Source: an uncultured Mycoplasmatota bacterium (GTDB lineage: Bacteria > Bacillota_I > Bacilli_A > RF39 > UBA660). Taken from it: DNA of 11,727 nt. Within the stretch, counting starts at the first letter, position 1. Each line of letters begins with the position of its first letter. The notes below the pieces were generated by a model. It ran no database searches and was not told the DNA's origin. It saw only the letters and a list, made by a program, of their open reading frames with translations. This document shows positions 1 to 7,522 of this stretch, one piece after another. The translations under genes were made by a program, and so were the position numbers. The stretch spans positions 1 through 11,727 of the forward strand of contig CAOJKG010000025.1 of the NCBI GenBank assembly GCA_948437815.1, read 5' to 3'.

Positions 1-921
1 TCAGAATATGTGGGTAAGAAAAGTGAAATTCAGGAATTATTATCTGGTTTAAAAGATATGAGTATTGATGAAAAGAAGAAATATGGAAGTCTTATTAATT
101 CTACTAAAAAAGAAATGGAAGAATTAGTTAATCAAAAATTAGAAGATGCACAAAATAAATCTAATGTAAGCTTTGATGATAGTACAGAATATGCTTTAAA
201 TAAAGGTAGTTTACATCCAGTTACAATTGTTGCTAAAGAAGTGACGGATATTTTAAAAAGAATGGGATTCACGGTTGTGAGTGGTCCAGAAATGGAAAGT
301 GAATATTATAATTTTGAAGCTTTAAATGTTCCTAAAGACCATCCGGCTCGCGATATGCAAGATACTTATTACTTAAATAATGGTATGCTTCTTAGAACAC
401 AAACTAGTGATAATCAAATTCATGCGATGGAAAATTATGGGGCTCCACTTAGAATATGTGCTCCTGGTAGAACTTTTAGAAATGAAGATTTAGATGCTAA
501 TCATGAAAATACTTTCTTTCAAATTGAAGGTATGGTTATTGATAAAGGTGTATCTATTGAAAATTTATTGTATGTTATGCAACAGGTTTTAAGTGAAGTA
601 TTTAAAAGAAATGTTAAAGTTAGACTTCGTCCTGGTTTTTTCCCATTTACAGAACCTAGTTATGAGATGGATATGTCTTGCCTAATATGTGGTGGGAAGG
701 GATGTCCTACTTGTAAAAATAGTGGTTATATTGAAATGGTTGGTAGTGGTATGATTCATCCTAATGTTTTAAAAGCTGGTGGAATAGATTCAGAAGAATA
801 TACTGGGTTTGCATTTGGTATTGGTTTAACAAGACTTGCAATGATGAAATATAAAATTAATGATATTAGAGTTTTAAATAGTGGAGATATTCGTTATTTA
901 GAACAATTTGAAATAGATTAG
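1..921 (+). CDS. pheS: Phenylalanyl-tRNA synthetase alpha subunit, 5'-truncated by window edge
   Basis: Catalytic alpha subunit of the alpha2-beta2 PheRS, which charges tRNA-Phe with phenylalanine in the cytoplasm. The frame is open from base 1 (S-E-Y-V-G-K-K-S-E...), matching the conserved 'YLGKKGEI' stretch of the N-terminal coiled coil. The GTG at position 10 is therefore an internal Val codon, and roughly 35 N-terminal residues lie upstream of the window. Class II aaRS signatures are visible: LRTQTSDNQIHAM (motif 2 start, about 385-430), FRNEDLDANHENTFFQIEG (about 475-531) and FAFGIGLTRLAMMKY (motif 3, about 808-852). A four-cysteine knuckle (Cys codons at 679, 688, 703 and 712) precedes SGYIEMVGSGM, as in many bacterial PheS. 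The gene ends 10 nt before pheT, with which it is surely cotranscribed. Confidence 0.97.
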   Translation, partial: SEYVGKKSEIQELLSGLKDMSIDEKKKYGSLINSTKKEMEELVNQKLEDAQNKSNVSFDDSTEYALNKGSLHPVTIVAKEVTDILKRMGFTVVSGPEMESEYYNFEALNVPKDHPARDMQDTYYLNNGMLLRTQTSDNQIHAMENYGAPLRICAPGRTFRNEDLDANHENTFFQIEGMVIDKGVSIENLLYVMQQVLSEVFKRNVKVRLRPGFFPFTEPSYEMDMSCLICGGKGCPTCKNSGYIEMVGSGMIHPNVLKAGGIDSEEYTGFAFGIGLTRLAMMKYKINDIRVLNSGDIRYLEQFEID

Positions 922-931
922 GAGGGAAATT

Positions 932-3256
932 ATGTTAATATCTTGTAATAAACTTAAAAGTTATATTAAAAATGGTAGTGATATAGATTGGTTAAATATA
1001 TGGGAAAAATTCACTATTAGAACAGCAGAAGTTGAAGAGGTAAGAGAAGTAGGTAATACTTTTGATTCTGTTGTTGTTGCTGAAATACTAACATGTACAG
1101 AACATCCTGTTAGTGACCATATGCATATTTTAACAGTAGATTGTGGAGAAAAAGAACCTATTCAAGTAGTATGTGGGGCACCTAATGTTAGAGTAGGTCT
1201 TAAAACAGCTTATGTTAAAGTAGGTGGTCATATAGATGGAATGGAAATCAAATCAAGACCTCTTCGTGGGGTACTTTCTAATGGTATGTGCTGTAGTGGT
1301 AGAGAAATTGGAATAAGTGATAATCATGATGGAATTTTAGATTTACCAAAAGAATGGACAAACGGGACTAATATTAAAGAATATTTACCAATTGATGATA
1401 TAATTGTGGAGATAGATAATAAATCTTTAACTAATAGACCAGATTTATGGGGGCATTATGGTATTGCTCGCGAAATATGTGCGATTACTAATCATGAATT
1501 ATTACCTTTAGAAGTTGAAGAAATTGTGAATGATAAACAAGATTTAGATATAGTTATTAATAATCCCGAATTATGCTATAGATATTGTGGACTAAAATTG
1601 GATAATATTTTAAATAATAAAACTCCTCTTGATATGCAAATATTTTTATATTATGTTGGGATGCGTTCTATTTCTTTATTAGTTGATATTACTAATTATT
1701 TAATGCTAGAATTAGGGCAACCTATGCATGCTTTTGATTCACGAGTTGTGGAAAATATTGAAGTTGGTAATGCTATTGAAGGGGATAAATATACAACTTT
1801 GGATGGAATGATGCGAACTTTAACTAAAGATATGTTAATGATTAAAAATGGTAATAAATATTTTGGTATTGCGGGCGTTATGGGTGGTCTTGATAGTGAA
1901 ATTTTAAGCGATACTACAAGTACAATACTAGAATCTGCTACATTTAATGCGGGAAGTGTTAGAAGAACTGCTGTAAAGCTTGGTCTTAGAACTGAAGCTA
2001 GTAGTAGATATGAAAAAAGCTTAGACCCTAATATGACAGATTTTGCCATAAAAAGATTGGTTTATTTACTGCGTAAAGAAAATCCAGATATGGTTATTGC
2101 TTCTAATTTAACAGATATTTATCCAAATCCGGTAAGTGAAGAAAAAATAATTCTTGATAAAAAAACTTTAAATATTTATATGGGTAGAGTTTTAGAAGAT
2201 AATCAAGTAAAAAATATTTTAGAAACTTTAGGCTTTAAAGTAAATGTTACAGAGGATAATATAGAAGTTATAGTTCCTAGTTATAGAGCGACTAAAGATA
2301 TTAAAATAAAACAAGATTTAATTGAAGAAATAGCTAGAATTTATGGCTTAGAAAACTTTACACCTAAACCTTTAAAACTTGATTTAATTCCAACTATTCA
2401 TGAAAATATTTTCGACCAAGAATATAGTGTTAAAAATATGCTTGCGACAAAATATGATATGCATGAAGTTAATAGCTATCTTTGGTATGATACTAATTTA
2501 TTAAAAGAATTTAATTTAGAGATTAATAATGTTCAATTAATAGGTAAAGAAACTAATAATATTCTACGTGATGATATGTCTTTATCGTTAATGAATATTG
2601 TTAATGAAAATTTTAAAAATTATAATAACTTTGAAATTTTTGAAATTGGAACTATTATTAAAAATAATGAAAATAAAAGAGTTCTTAGTATAATTTTAGC
2701 TAATGAAGAAAAACAACTGGAGAGAGTTTATAATAAAGCTAAAGATGTTGTTAAATATTTATTTAAAATTGTTAAAGATAAAAATATTAATTTTACTAAT
2801 AATGTTAATGAAAAGAAATATTATGATGAAGCTTTAGGTAAGAATATTATGCTAGATAATAGTAAATATGGCGAAATTAATGTTTTAAATAAAAGTCTTA
2901 CTAATAAATTATCTAAAAAGAAATGTGTAGTAACTATTGATATTGATTTTGATACTTTCGTAAAATTGGAAAAAGAAAGTAAACTTGCAAAAGAAACTAG
3001 TAAGTATCCAACTGTTACTTTAGATTATACAATTATTCTTAATGAGAAAAAATATAGTGATTTAAAAACTTGTTTAGATGAATTTAAAAGTAAACTTATT
3101 AAATCTTGTGAGCTTTTAGGGGTTTATGAAAATAAATATACTATTCGTTATATACTTGGTAATGATAATAGAACTTTAGAACAAAAAGATTTACAAACTT
3201 TTAAAGAACGTTTTATAAGTTATATTAAAGAGAATAATTTTGAAATTATAGAATAA
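932..3256 (+). CDS. pheT: Phenylalanyl-tRNA synthetase beta subunit
   Basis: Beta subunit of PheRS, responsible for tRNA-Phe binding and for hydrolytic editing of mischarged Tyr-tRNA-Phe. It is 774 residues, slightly shorter than the roughly 800 usual in Bacillota. Visible domain order: N-terminal region; EMAP/OB-type tRNA-binding domain (about 47-150, with VVVAEILTCTEHPVSDHMHI and VCGAPNVR); B3/B4 editing domain (about 210-370, ending in RTEASSRYEKSLDP); B5 (about 400-476, ending in DLIEEIARIYGLENF); a catalytic-like region; and a C-terminal FDX-ACB anticodon-binding domain (about 685-774). In the last domain the usual arginine-rich 'PxxxRDLA' start reads PTVTLDYTII, so the Arg is lost. The region around residues 560-680 is low in complexity and rich in Asn/Lys. 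A strong AGGAGGGAA site (920-928) sets the ATG start. A terminator follows. Confidence 0.97.
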   Translation: MLISCNKLKSYIKNGSDIDWLNIWEKFTIRTAEVEEVREVGNTFDSVVVAEILTCTEHPVSDHMHILTVDCGEKEPIQVVCGAPNVRVGLKTAYVKVGGHIDGMEIKSRPLRGVLSNGMCCSGREIGISDNHDGILDLPKEWTNGTNIKEYLPIDDIIVEIDNKSLTNRPDLWGHYGIAREICAITNHELLPLEVEEIVNDKQDLDIVINNPELCYRYCGLKLDNILNNKTPLDMQIFLYYVGMRSISLLVDITNYLMLELGQPMHAFDSRVVENIEVGNAIEGDKYTTLDGMMRTLTKDMLMIKNGNKYFGIAGVMGGLDSEILSDTTSTILESATFNAGSVRRTAVKLGLRTEASSRYEKSLDPNMTDFAIKRLVYLLRKENPDMVIASNLTDIYPNPVSEEKIILDKKTLNIYMGRVLEDNQVKNILETLGFKVNVTEDNIEVIVPSYRATKDIKIKQDLIEEIARIYGLENFTPKPLKLDLIPTIHENIFDQEYSVKNMLATKYDMHEVNSYLWYDTNLLKEFNLEINNVQLIGKETNNILRDDMSLSLMNIVNENFKNYNNFEIFEIGTIIKNNENKRVLSIILANEEKQLERVYNKAKDVVKYLFKIVKDKNINFTNNVNEKKYYDEALGKNIMLDNSKYGEINVLNKSLTNKLSKKKCVVTIDIDFDTFVKLEKESKLAKETSKYPTVTLDYTIILNEKKYSDLKTCLDEFKSKLIKSCELLGVYENKYTIRYILGNDNRTLEQKDLQTFKERFISYIKENNFEIIE

Positions 3257-3270
3257 TTATTATAGAATGT

Positions 3271-3296
3271 AAACTTGTCTTAGGATGAGTTTTTTT
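3271..3296 (+). terminator. Intrinsic terminator after pheST
   Basis: A nine-bp stem (3271-3279 with 3284-3292, two G-T wobbles) closes a TTAG tetraloop. It is followed by an uninterrupted T tract (3290-3296). It sits 14 nt past the pheT stop and just before the promoter of the next operon. Confidence 0.8.
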
Positions 3297-3308
3297 CTTG
3301 TCTCTTGT

Positions 3309-3337
3309 TTGACACAGTGGTTATTTTATGATATGAT
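3309..3337 (+). promoter_or_regulatory. Sigma-A-type promoter of the BY-kinase operon
   Basis: Perfect -35 TTGACA (3309-3314), a 17-nt spacer and -10 TATGAT (3332-3337). Transcription would start near 3344, about 23 nt before the first gene's ATG, with AGGGG (3352-3356) as ribosome binding site. Confidence 0.85.
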
Positions 3338-3366
3338 TATGTTTAGAAAAAAGGGGAATATTTATT

Positions 3367-4053
3367 ATGGGTGAATTAGATTTATTTGAATTTTTACATT
3401 ATTATTCAAACAAGATTTTATTTGTGTTATTATTCGTAGTTATAGGATTTATAGGTAGTTATATTTTTACTTTTTCAACTCAAGTACCTATTTATGAGTC
3501 TAAGACTAGTTTGGTATTAACTAAAAATGATAATAATAATGCGACTATTACACAAAATGATATTACTTTAAATAAAAATTTAGTGCCTACTTATCGTGAG
3601 ATAATTAAAAGTAGAAGGATACTAGAACAAGTTATTGGTAATATGAATATTAATATCAATTATGAAACTCTTACTAAAAATGTAGAAGTAAGTAGTATTG
3701 AAAATACTGAGCTTATTGTTATATCTGTTTATGATGAAAATAATAAACTAGCAAAAAGTATAGCTGATGAGATAGCTACTGTGTTTAAAAAAGAAATTGT
3801 GGATATTTATAGTATTGAAAATATTAGTATTATAGATGAAGCTCAAGTAAGTGAAAAACCTTATAATGTTAATGTCTTAAAACAATTTGTAATTGGAGCG
3901 GGATTAGGTTTCTTAATTAGTAGTTTAATTGTAGCTTTATTCTTCTATTTTGATGATACTATTAAAACCGAAGAGGATATTGAACAAAAAATAGGATTAC
4001 CAGTTTTAGGTTCAGTTCCTAAATATACTAAGAAAAAAGGGGGAAATAAATAA
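3367..4053 (+). CDS. cpsC: Wzz/CpsC-type polysaccharide co-polymerase, membrane activator of the tyrosine autokinase
   Basis: Membrane protein of the chain-length-determinant (Wzz) family, like CpsC of streptococci or YwqC/YveK of Bacillus. Two membrane segments (about 17-36 and 174-195) flank a mainly helical extracellular loop that starts with the typical YESKTSLVL strand. A Pro-containing EKPYNVN stretch (163-169) precedes the second segment, as usual. The cytoplasmic tail (T-E-E-D-I-E-Q-K-I-G-L-P-V-L-G-S-V-P) is the part that, in this family, activates the partner kinase encoded next. At 228 residues it has normal family length. It is the first gene of the operon, and its TAA shares one base with the ATG of the kinase gene (TAATG), indicating translational coupling. 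Family assignment is secure; the polymer whose assembly it controls is unknown. Confidence 0.93.
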   Translation: MGELDLFEFLHYYSNKILFVLLFVVIGFIGSYIFTFSTQVPIYESKTSLVLTKNDNNNATITQNDITLNKNLVPTYREIIKSRRILEQVIGNMNININYETLTKNVEVSSIENTELIVISVYDENNKLAKSIADEIATVFKKEIVDIYSIENISIIDEAQVSEKPYNVNVLKQFVIGAGLGFLISSLIVALFFYFDDTIKTEEDIEQKIGLPVLGSVPKYTKKKGGNK

Positions 4054-4730
4054 TGAATGAATTAATTATTCAAAGCGACCCTAAATCTTCAATGAGTGAA
4101 GCGATTAGAACACTAAGAACTAATTTGCAATTTTCATCTGTTGATAAAAAAATTAAAACAATTTTAGTTACGAGTAGTGTTCCTAGTGAGGGTAAAAGCT
4201 TTATTGCTGCTAATCTTGCTGTTGCTTTTGCAGATTCTGGTAGTAAAGTGTTATTAGTAGATTCTGATGTTCGTAAAGGTAGACAACATACTATTTTTAA
4301 TCGTCATAATAAAAAGGGTTTATCTAATCTACTTTTAAAAGATGTTGATGAAGCTTATCGTAATTATATTTATGATACTGAAATTAAAAATTTAGAAATT
4401 ATGTTTAAAGGAGTTACTCCACCTAATCCTAGTGAGCTTTTAAACTCTGATAAAAATAAACAATTGGTAGAAATCTTAAAAGATGAATATGATATTGTTA
4501 TTTTTGATGGAGCGCCAATTAATGGTTTGCCTGATTCTTTGGTTGTTGGTACTTTGGTAGATGGAGTAATTATTGTTACAAAAGAAAAATCAACTTCATT
4601 TGCATTAGTAGAAGATACTAAGAAAAAGCTAGAGAATGTTGGAGCTAATATTTTAGGTGTAGTTTTAAATAATACCGAAGTAAAGAAAAATAAATATTAC
4701 GGTGGTTATTATGGAAAATATTACGAATAA
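4053..4730 (+). CDS. cpsD: Tyrosine-protein autokinase (BY-kinase, CpsD/Wze family)
   Basis: Cytoplasmic bacterial tyrosine kinase with the P-loop fold shared with MinD-like ATPases. Visible motifs: EAIRTLRTNLQF (16-27, family oligomerisation helix), Walker A VPSEGKS (43-49, Lys48), Walker A' LLVDSDVRKG (67-76, Asp70 and Asp72) and Walker B IVIFDGAP (148-155, Asp152). The C-terminal tyrosine cluster has six Tyr at 215, 216, 219, 220, 223 and 224, the sites that such kinases phosphorylate in trans. As is usual in Bacillota, the kinase lacks its own membrane segments and depends on the preceding CpsC-like protein. AGGGGGAAA just upstream fixes the start at 4053. The last codons, including the last two tyrosines, overlap the start of the phosphatase gene. 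YwqD and Wze are equivalent names. Confidence 0.95.
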   Translation: MNELIIQSDPKSSMSEAIRTLRTNLQFSSVDKKIKTILVTSSVPSEGKSFIAANLAVAFADSGSKVLLVDSDVRKGRQHTIFNRHNKKGLSNLLLKDVDEAYRNYIYDTEIKNLEIMFKGVTPPNPSELLNSDKNKQLVEILKDEYDIVIFDGAPINGLPDSLVVGTLVDGVIIVTKEKSTSFALVEDTKKKLENVGANILGVVLNNTEVKKNKYYGGYYGKYYE

Positions 4731-5442
4731 AATAGTTGATATTCATAACCATAGTTTGTTTGGGGTTGATGATGGGGCTAAAACAATAGAAGAGGCTGTA
4801 GAGAATATTTCTTATTTAAGAAAATTTGGCGTTACCGATATTGTTCTTACTAGTCATTATATTCCAGAGTCAAAATATCAAAGTGATGTTATATCTAGAA
4901 AAAATATTTTAAGAGAAATAAAGAAAGCTACAAAAGATATGGATGTAAATTTGTATTTGGGTAATGAAGTCTTTGTTTCTAATAAAATAATTGAACTTCT
5001 AAATACTGGTAAAATTACAACGTTAAATGAAAGTAAATATATTTTAATAGAGTTTCCTATGAATCAATCATTACATTATATTGAAGATATTGTTTGTGAA
5101 CTTAATGATTATGGGTTGATACCAGTTATTGCACATCCTGAACGTTATTCTTATTTTAAAGATAATTATAAAAGGCTAGATAGCTTGTTAGAATATAATT
5201 GTATTTTACAATGTAATATTGAAAGTATTGCTGGTAAATATGGTAATAGAGCTAAAAAAATAATTAAAATGTTATTAAAGGATAATAAAGTTAAAGTTCT
5301 AGCGACTGATTTTCATCATATAAGTGATATCAATATGCTTGATAAAAGTATGAGAAAATTAAGAAAAGTTTTAACTAGTGATAAATTAAATCTATTGTTA
5401 TATCTAAATCCTTTAAAAATAATTAATAATGAAAATTTATAA
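4711..5442 (+). CDS. cpsB: Manganese-dependent PHP-type protein-tyrosine phosphatase (CpsB/YwqE family)
   Basis: Cytoplasmic phosphatase of the PHP superfamily that dephosphorylates the BY-kinase tyrosine tail. Metal-binding motifs, numbered from the ATG at 4711, are DIHNH (10-14) followed by the family hallmark GVDDGAK (18-24), SH (48-49), GNE (84-86), AHPERY (141-146) and ATDFH (198-202). The active site therefore looks complete. I chose ATG 4711 (243 residues) over the in-frame GTG at 4702, because GGTGG at 4701-4705 can then act as ribosome binding site and the PHP motif starts at the usual distance. It overlaps the kinase gene by 20 nt. Gene order modulator-kinase-phosphatase matches ywqCDE of Bacillus. 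It is the last gene of the operon; a terminator hairpin begins at its stop codon. Confidence 0.93.
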   Translation: MENITNKIVDIHNHSLFGVDDGAKTIEEAVENISYLRKFGVTDIVLTSHYIPESKYQSDVISRKNILREIKKATKDMDVNLYLGNEVFVSNKIIELLNTGKITTLNESKYILIEFPMNQSLHYIEDIVCELNDYGLIPVIAHPERYSYFKDNYKRLDSLLEYNCILQCNIESIAGKYGNRAKKIIKMLLKDNKVKVLATDFHHISDINMLDKSMRKLRKVLTSDKLNLLLYLNPLKIINNENL

Positions 5443-5467
5443 ATAATATCTTAGGGTATTATTTTTT
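5442..5467 (+). terminator. Intrinsic terminator after the BY-kinase operon
   Basis: Nine-bp AT-rich stem (5442-5450 with 5455-5463, one wobble) with a TTAG loop, followed by a T run to 5467. The stem begins at the last base of the cpsB stop codon. Loop and architecture match the terminator after pheT. Confidence 0.75.
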
Positions 5468-5481
5468 CTTTTCTTAAATAC

Positions 5482-5510
5482 TTGTAAATTAGAAGAAATT
5501 AGTTTAAAAT
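5482..5510 (+). promoter_or_regulatory. Probable sigma-A-type promoter
   Basis: TTGTAA (5482-5487), a 17-nt spacer and TAAAAT (5505-5510). The predicted start near 5517 leaves only about 10 nt of leader, containing GGTGG, before the ATG at 5527. Confidence 0.6.
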
Positions 5511-5526
5511 AAAATTGGTGGTAGAT

Positions 5527-5976
5527 ATGGGTCAAGTATATGATCATGTAACTTTATATAAGAAAAAATTTCCAGGTGGAGTAACTTGGTGTCGTTTAAA
5601 GAAACATGCAAATGTGATTGAACAACATTTAAATCCTGGGGAATATGTTAAATATGCTTTCGCCGGACAAAAGAATGATAAATTTTATGATTTAACTTCG
5701 ACAGCGGTTATTGCTATTACTAACAAAAGAATTTTAATCGGGCAAAAAAGAGTAGTTTGGGGATATTTTTTAAGTAGTATTACACCAGATTTATATAATG
5801 ATATGCAAGTGTATCAAGGCTTATTATGGGGTAAGATAACTATTGATACTGTTAAAGAAGTTGTTGTAATTACTAATTTATCTAAAGATTCTTTAAGAGA
5901 AATTGAAACGGAAATTACAGAATTTATGATGGAAGAGAAAAAGAAGTATGCCCGCAGTTTAAAGGGTGAAGATTAG
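5527..5976 (+). CDS. Bacterial PH-domain-like protein
   Basis: A 149-residue soluble protein that resembles bacterial pleckstrin-homology-like (bPH/YokE type) proteins. The recognisable core is LNPGEYVKYAFAGQ, then TAVIAITNKRILIGQK (a beta-hairpin typical of these folds), a hydrophobic and aromatic stretch, ITIDTVKEVVVITNL, and a C-terminal helix with a Lys/Glu-rich end. No signal peptide or membrane segment is visible. The start is the ATG at 5527, with GGTGG 5 nt upstream; the in-frame TTG at 5515 would place the ribosome site inside the gene. It lies 4 nt before the next gene and is probably cotranscribed with it. In other bacteria such domains are often linked to membrane or stress functions, but no specific role can be read here. 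Family assignment rests on pattern recognition only. Confidence 0.65.
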   Translation: MGQVYDHVTLYKKKFPGGVTWCRLKKHANVIEQHLNPGEYVKYAFAGQKNDKFYDLTSTAVIAITNKRILIGQKRVVWGYFLSSITPDLYNDMQVYQGLLWGKITIDTVKEVVVITNLSKDSLREIETEITEFMMEEKKKYARSLKGED

Positions 5977-5980
5977 TTTT

Positions 5981-7093
5981 ATGAATAAAAATTTGTCTAA
6001 AAAAAAGTTAAGAATAATGCAAATTTGTTTTGCTTTAGTATTTTTAATATTTATAATATTTTTGATTTTACCTAAAAATTATACAAAAATTTATAATGTT
6101 GATAATATAGAAGTAACAGAAAAATATAATAAAAAAAATAAAGTCTATTATTTTACTTTTAAAAAAGATGATAAATTATTGGATTTTTTGAGTGAAGATA
6201 AATATTCTAGTGATAGAGAACTCGTTTCTAAAATAGATGTTTTTAAAGATGATAATAATAATTTTTGCTTATTACCATTAAGTAAAAAAATTGATTTTAA
6301 ACCGATATGTATGCAAGATGATAAAAATATACATTATTCATTAGTTAATGAAGATTTAAAAAATATGATTGCAAAATATTTAAAAAAAGAGAATAAATTA
6401 ATTGATACTTATGAAGATTATGAAATATATAATGACAAATTTACTTATTTATTATGGAATTATAATGGTTTTTATTTTATTAATAAAGATACAAAAAAGA
6501 AAATTAATATTTTAGATAAAGAAATGTATAATATTAGTTTAGCTGGTTATACAATGGATTATTTGGTTATTCCTGATTATACAGCAGAATATACTTTTAA
6601 TAATTACTATACTATTGATTTTAAAAATGGTAATTTAAAAAAGAAAAAGATAGATAGAAATGTTTATTTTGATTCATACTTTATTGGTTATCAAAAAAAT
6701 AATCTTTATATTGTGGATAATAAAGAAAGTATTATGTATGAGTTTGATGCTAAAAAAGGGGAAATTGATAAAATAAAAGCAAAAATACTAAATAATGGAA
6801 TTTGGGAAAATGCTAATATTAAAACGTTAATAAATAAAAAACAAGAATTTTCTTATAAAACTAATTATAAATATACTTTTATAGATAATAAGATTTATCT
6901 TAATTATATAAATAGTGATATAAAAAAATTAGTCGCAGATAATGTAAGTAATATCGTGAGAATTAAAGATAAAGACATATTCTATTTAAAAGATTCTACT
7001 TTATATCATTTTAATGAATTAATGGGTGAAGAAAAATTACTTACACATTTTGAATGGAATTTTAATAGTAATAATATGATATTTATAAATTAA
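5981..7093 (+). CDS. One-pass membrane protein with large extracytoplasmic domain, unknown function
   Basis: I do not recognise this family. The protein (370 residues from ATG 5981, with AAAGGGTGA at 5961-5969 as ribosome site) has a basic N-terminus (NKNLSKKKLRIM), one hydrophobic segment (about 13-31) and a polar remainder of about 340 residues, rich in Lys, Asn, Asp and aromatic residues. This predicts an inside-to-outside signal anchor with an extracytoplasmic domain. The remainder alternates short beta-strand-like stretches with repeated Y-F/Y-I-N/D patterns (for example YNGFYFINKDTKKKI, GYQKNNLYIVDNKES, YKYTFIDNKIYLNYI), which would suit a beta-propeller-like or otherwise repetitive beta fold; that is inference. 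No enzymatic motif is visible. An in-frame GTG at 5966 is unlikely because it lies within the ribosome site. It probably shares a transcript with the PH-like gene. Confidence 0.8.
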   Translation: MNKNLSKKKLRIMQICFALVFLIFIIFLILPKNYTKIYNVDNIEVTEKYNKKNKVYYFTFKKDDKLLDFLSEDKYSSDRELVSKIDVFKDDNNNFCLLPLSKKIDFKPICMQDDKNIHYSLVNEDLKNMIAKYLKKENKLIDTYEDYEIYNDKFTYLLWNYNGFYFINKDTKKKINILDKEMYNISLAGYTMDYLVIPDYTAEYTFNNYYTIDFKNGNLKKKKIDRNVYFDSYFIGYQKNNLYIVDNKESIMYEFDAKKGEIDKIKAKILNNGIWENANIKTLINKKQEFSYKTNYKYTFIDNKIYLNYINSDIKKLVADNVSNIVRIKDKDIFYLKDSTLYHFNELMGEEKLLTHFEWNFNSNNMIFIN

Positions 7094-7137
7094 CCAATCT
7101 GGACTTTTGTCATATCTTAATATTAGGAGTGATAAAA

Positions 7138-7449
7138 GTGGACGAAAATAAATATTTTACATATTATACAATTGAAAAAGGAGATAACCTATATGAAATA
7201 TCTCGAAAGTATAATATAAATCCTAAGTTTCTTGCAGCGATGAATGGAATTGAAGATAATGAATATATTTATCCAGGTCAAGAACTTATGATACCTAAGA
7301 GCGGTTATAGTTATTATATAACTGGTGATGGGGATACACTAAAAGGTGTAGCAGATGCTTTTAGAACAGATGTTGATAAACTTACAAACTTTAATAAAAC
7401 AATATATTTATTACCAGATCAAATTTTAGTTTATAAAGATGGTAGATAA
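7138..7449 (+). CDS. Small protein made of two LysM domains
   Basis: A 103-residue protein consisting almost only of two LysM modules. The first (about 5-50) has YTIEKGDNLYEISRKYNI...NG...IYPGQELMIP; the second (about 53-100) has YYITGDGDTLKGVADAF...LLPDQILVY. LysM modules bind N-acetylglucosamine polymers such as peptidoglycan. No signal peptide or membrane segment is visible, so either export is non-classical or it acts on a cytoplasmic or spore-type target, as some Bacillota LysM proteins do. The start is taken as GTG 7138, 8 nt after AGGAG (7125-7129). The GTG at 7129 overlaps that site and is unlikely. It follows the membrane protein by 44 nt without a clear terminator or promoter between them, and ends in its own terminator. 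Confidence 0.88.
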   Translation: MDENKYFTYYTIEKGDNLYEISRKYNINPKFLAAMNGIEDNEYIYPGQELMIPKSGYSYYITGDGDTLKGVADAFRTDVDKLTNFNKTIYLLPDQILVYKDGR

Positions 7450-7470
7450 ACTCCTTATAGGGAGTTTTTT
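7448..7470 (+). terminator. Intrinsic terminator after the LysM gene
   Basis: Seven-bp perfect stem AAACTCC/GGAGTTT (7448-7454 with 7461-7467), followed by T6 (7465-7470). It overlaps the LysM stop codon and abuts the next promoter. Confidence 0.85.
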
Positions 7471-7472
7471 CC

Positions 7473-7501
7473 TTGCTTTAATATTAAGATTTTTATATAA
7501 T
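7473..7501 (+). promoter_or_regulatory. Sigma-A-type promoter upstream of the MYG1 operon
   Basis: TTGCTT (7473-7478), a 17-nt spacer and consensus TATAAT (7496-7501). AAAGGA (7509-7514) and the ATG at 7523 follow at normal distances. Confidence 0.7.
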
Positions 7502-7522
7502 AAGTGGTAAAGGAATGATATT

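Noticed and set aside
10..12. GTG as the start of pheS
   Set aside because: The frame is open to base 1 and the residues before the GTG fit the conserved PheS sequence, so the gene is cut by the window edge and the GTG is an internal Val.
1696..2049. Minus-strand open frame of 117 codons inside pheT
   Set aside because: It lies entirely opposite a conserved part of the editing domain of pheT, has no ribosome site or promoter, and its product resembles nothing; it is a shadow of the real gene.
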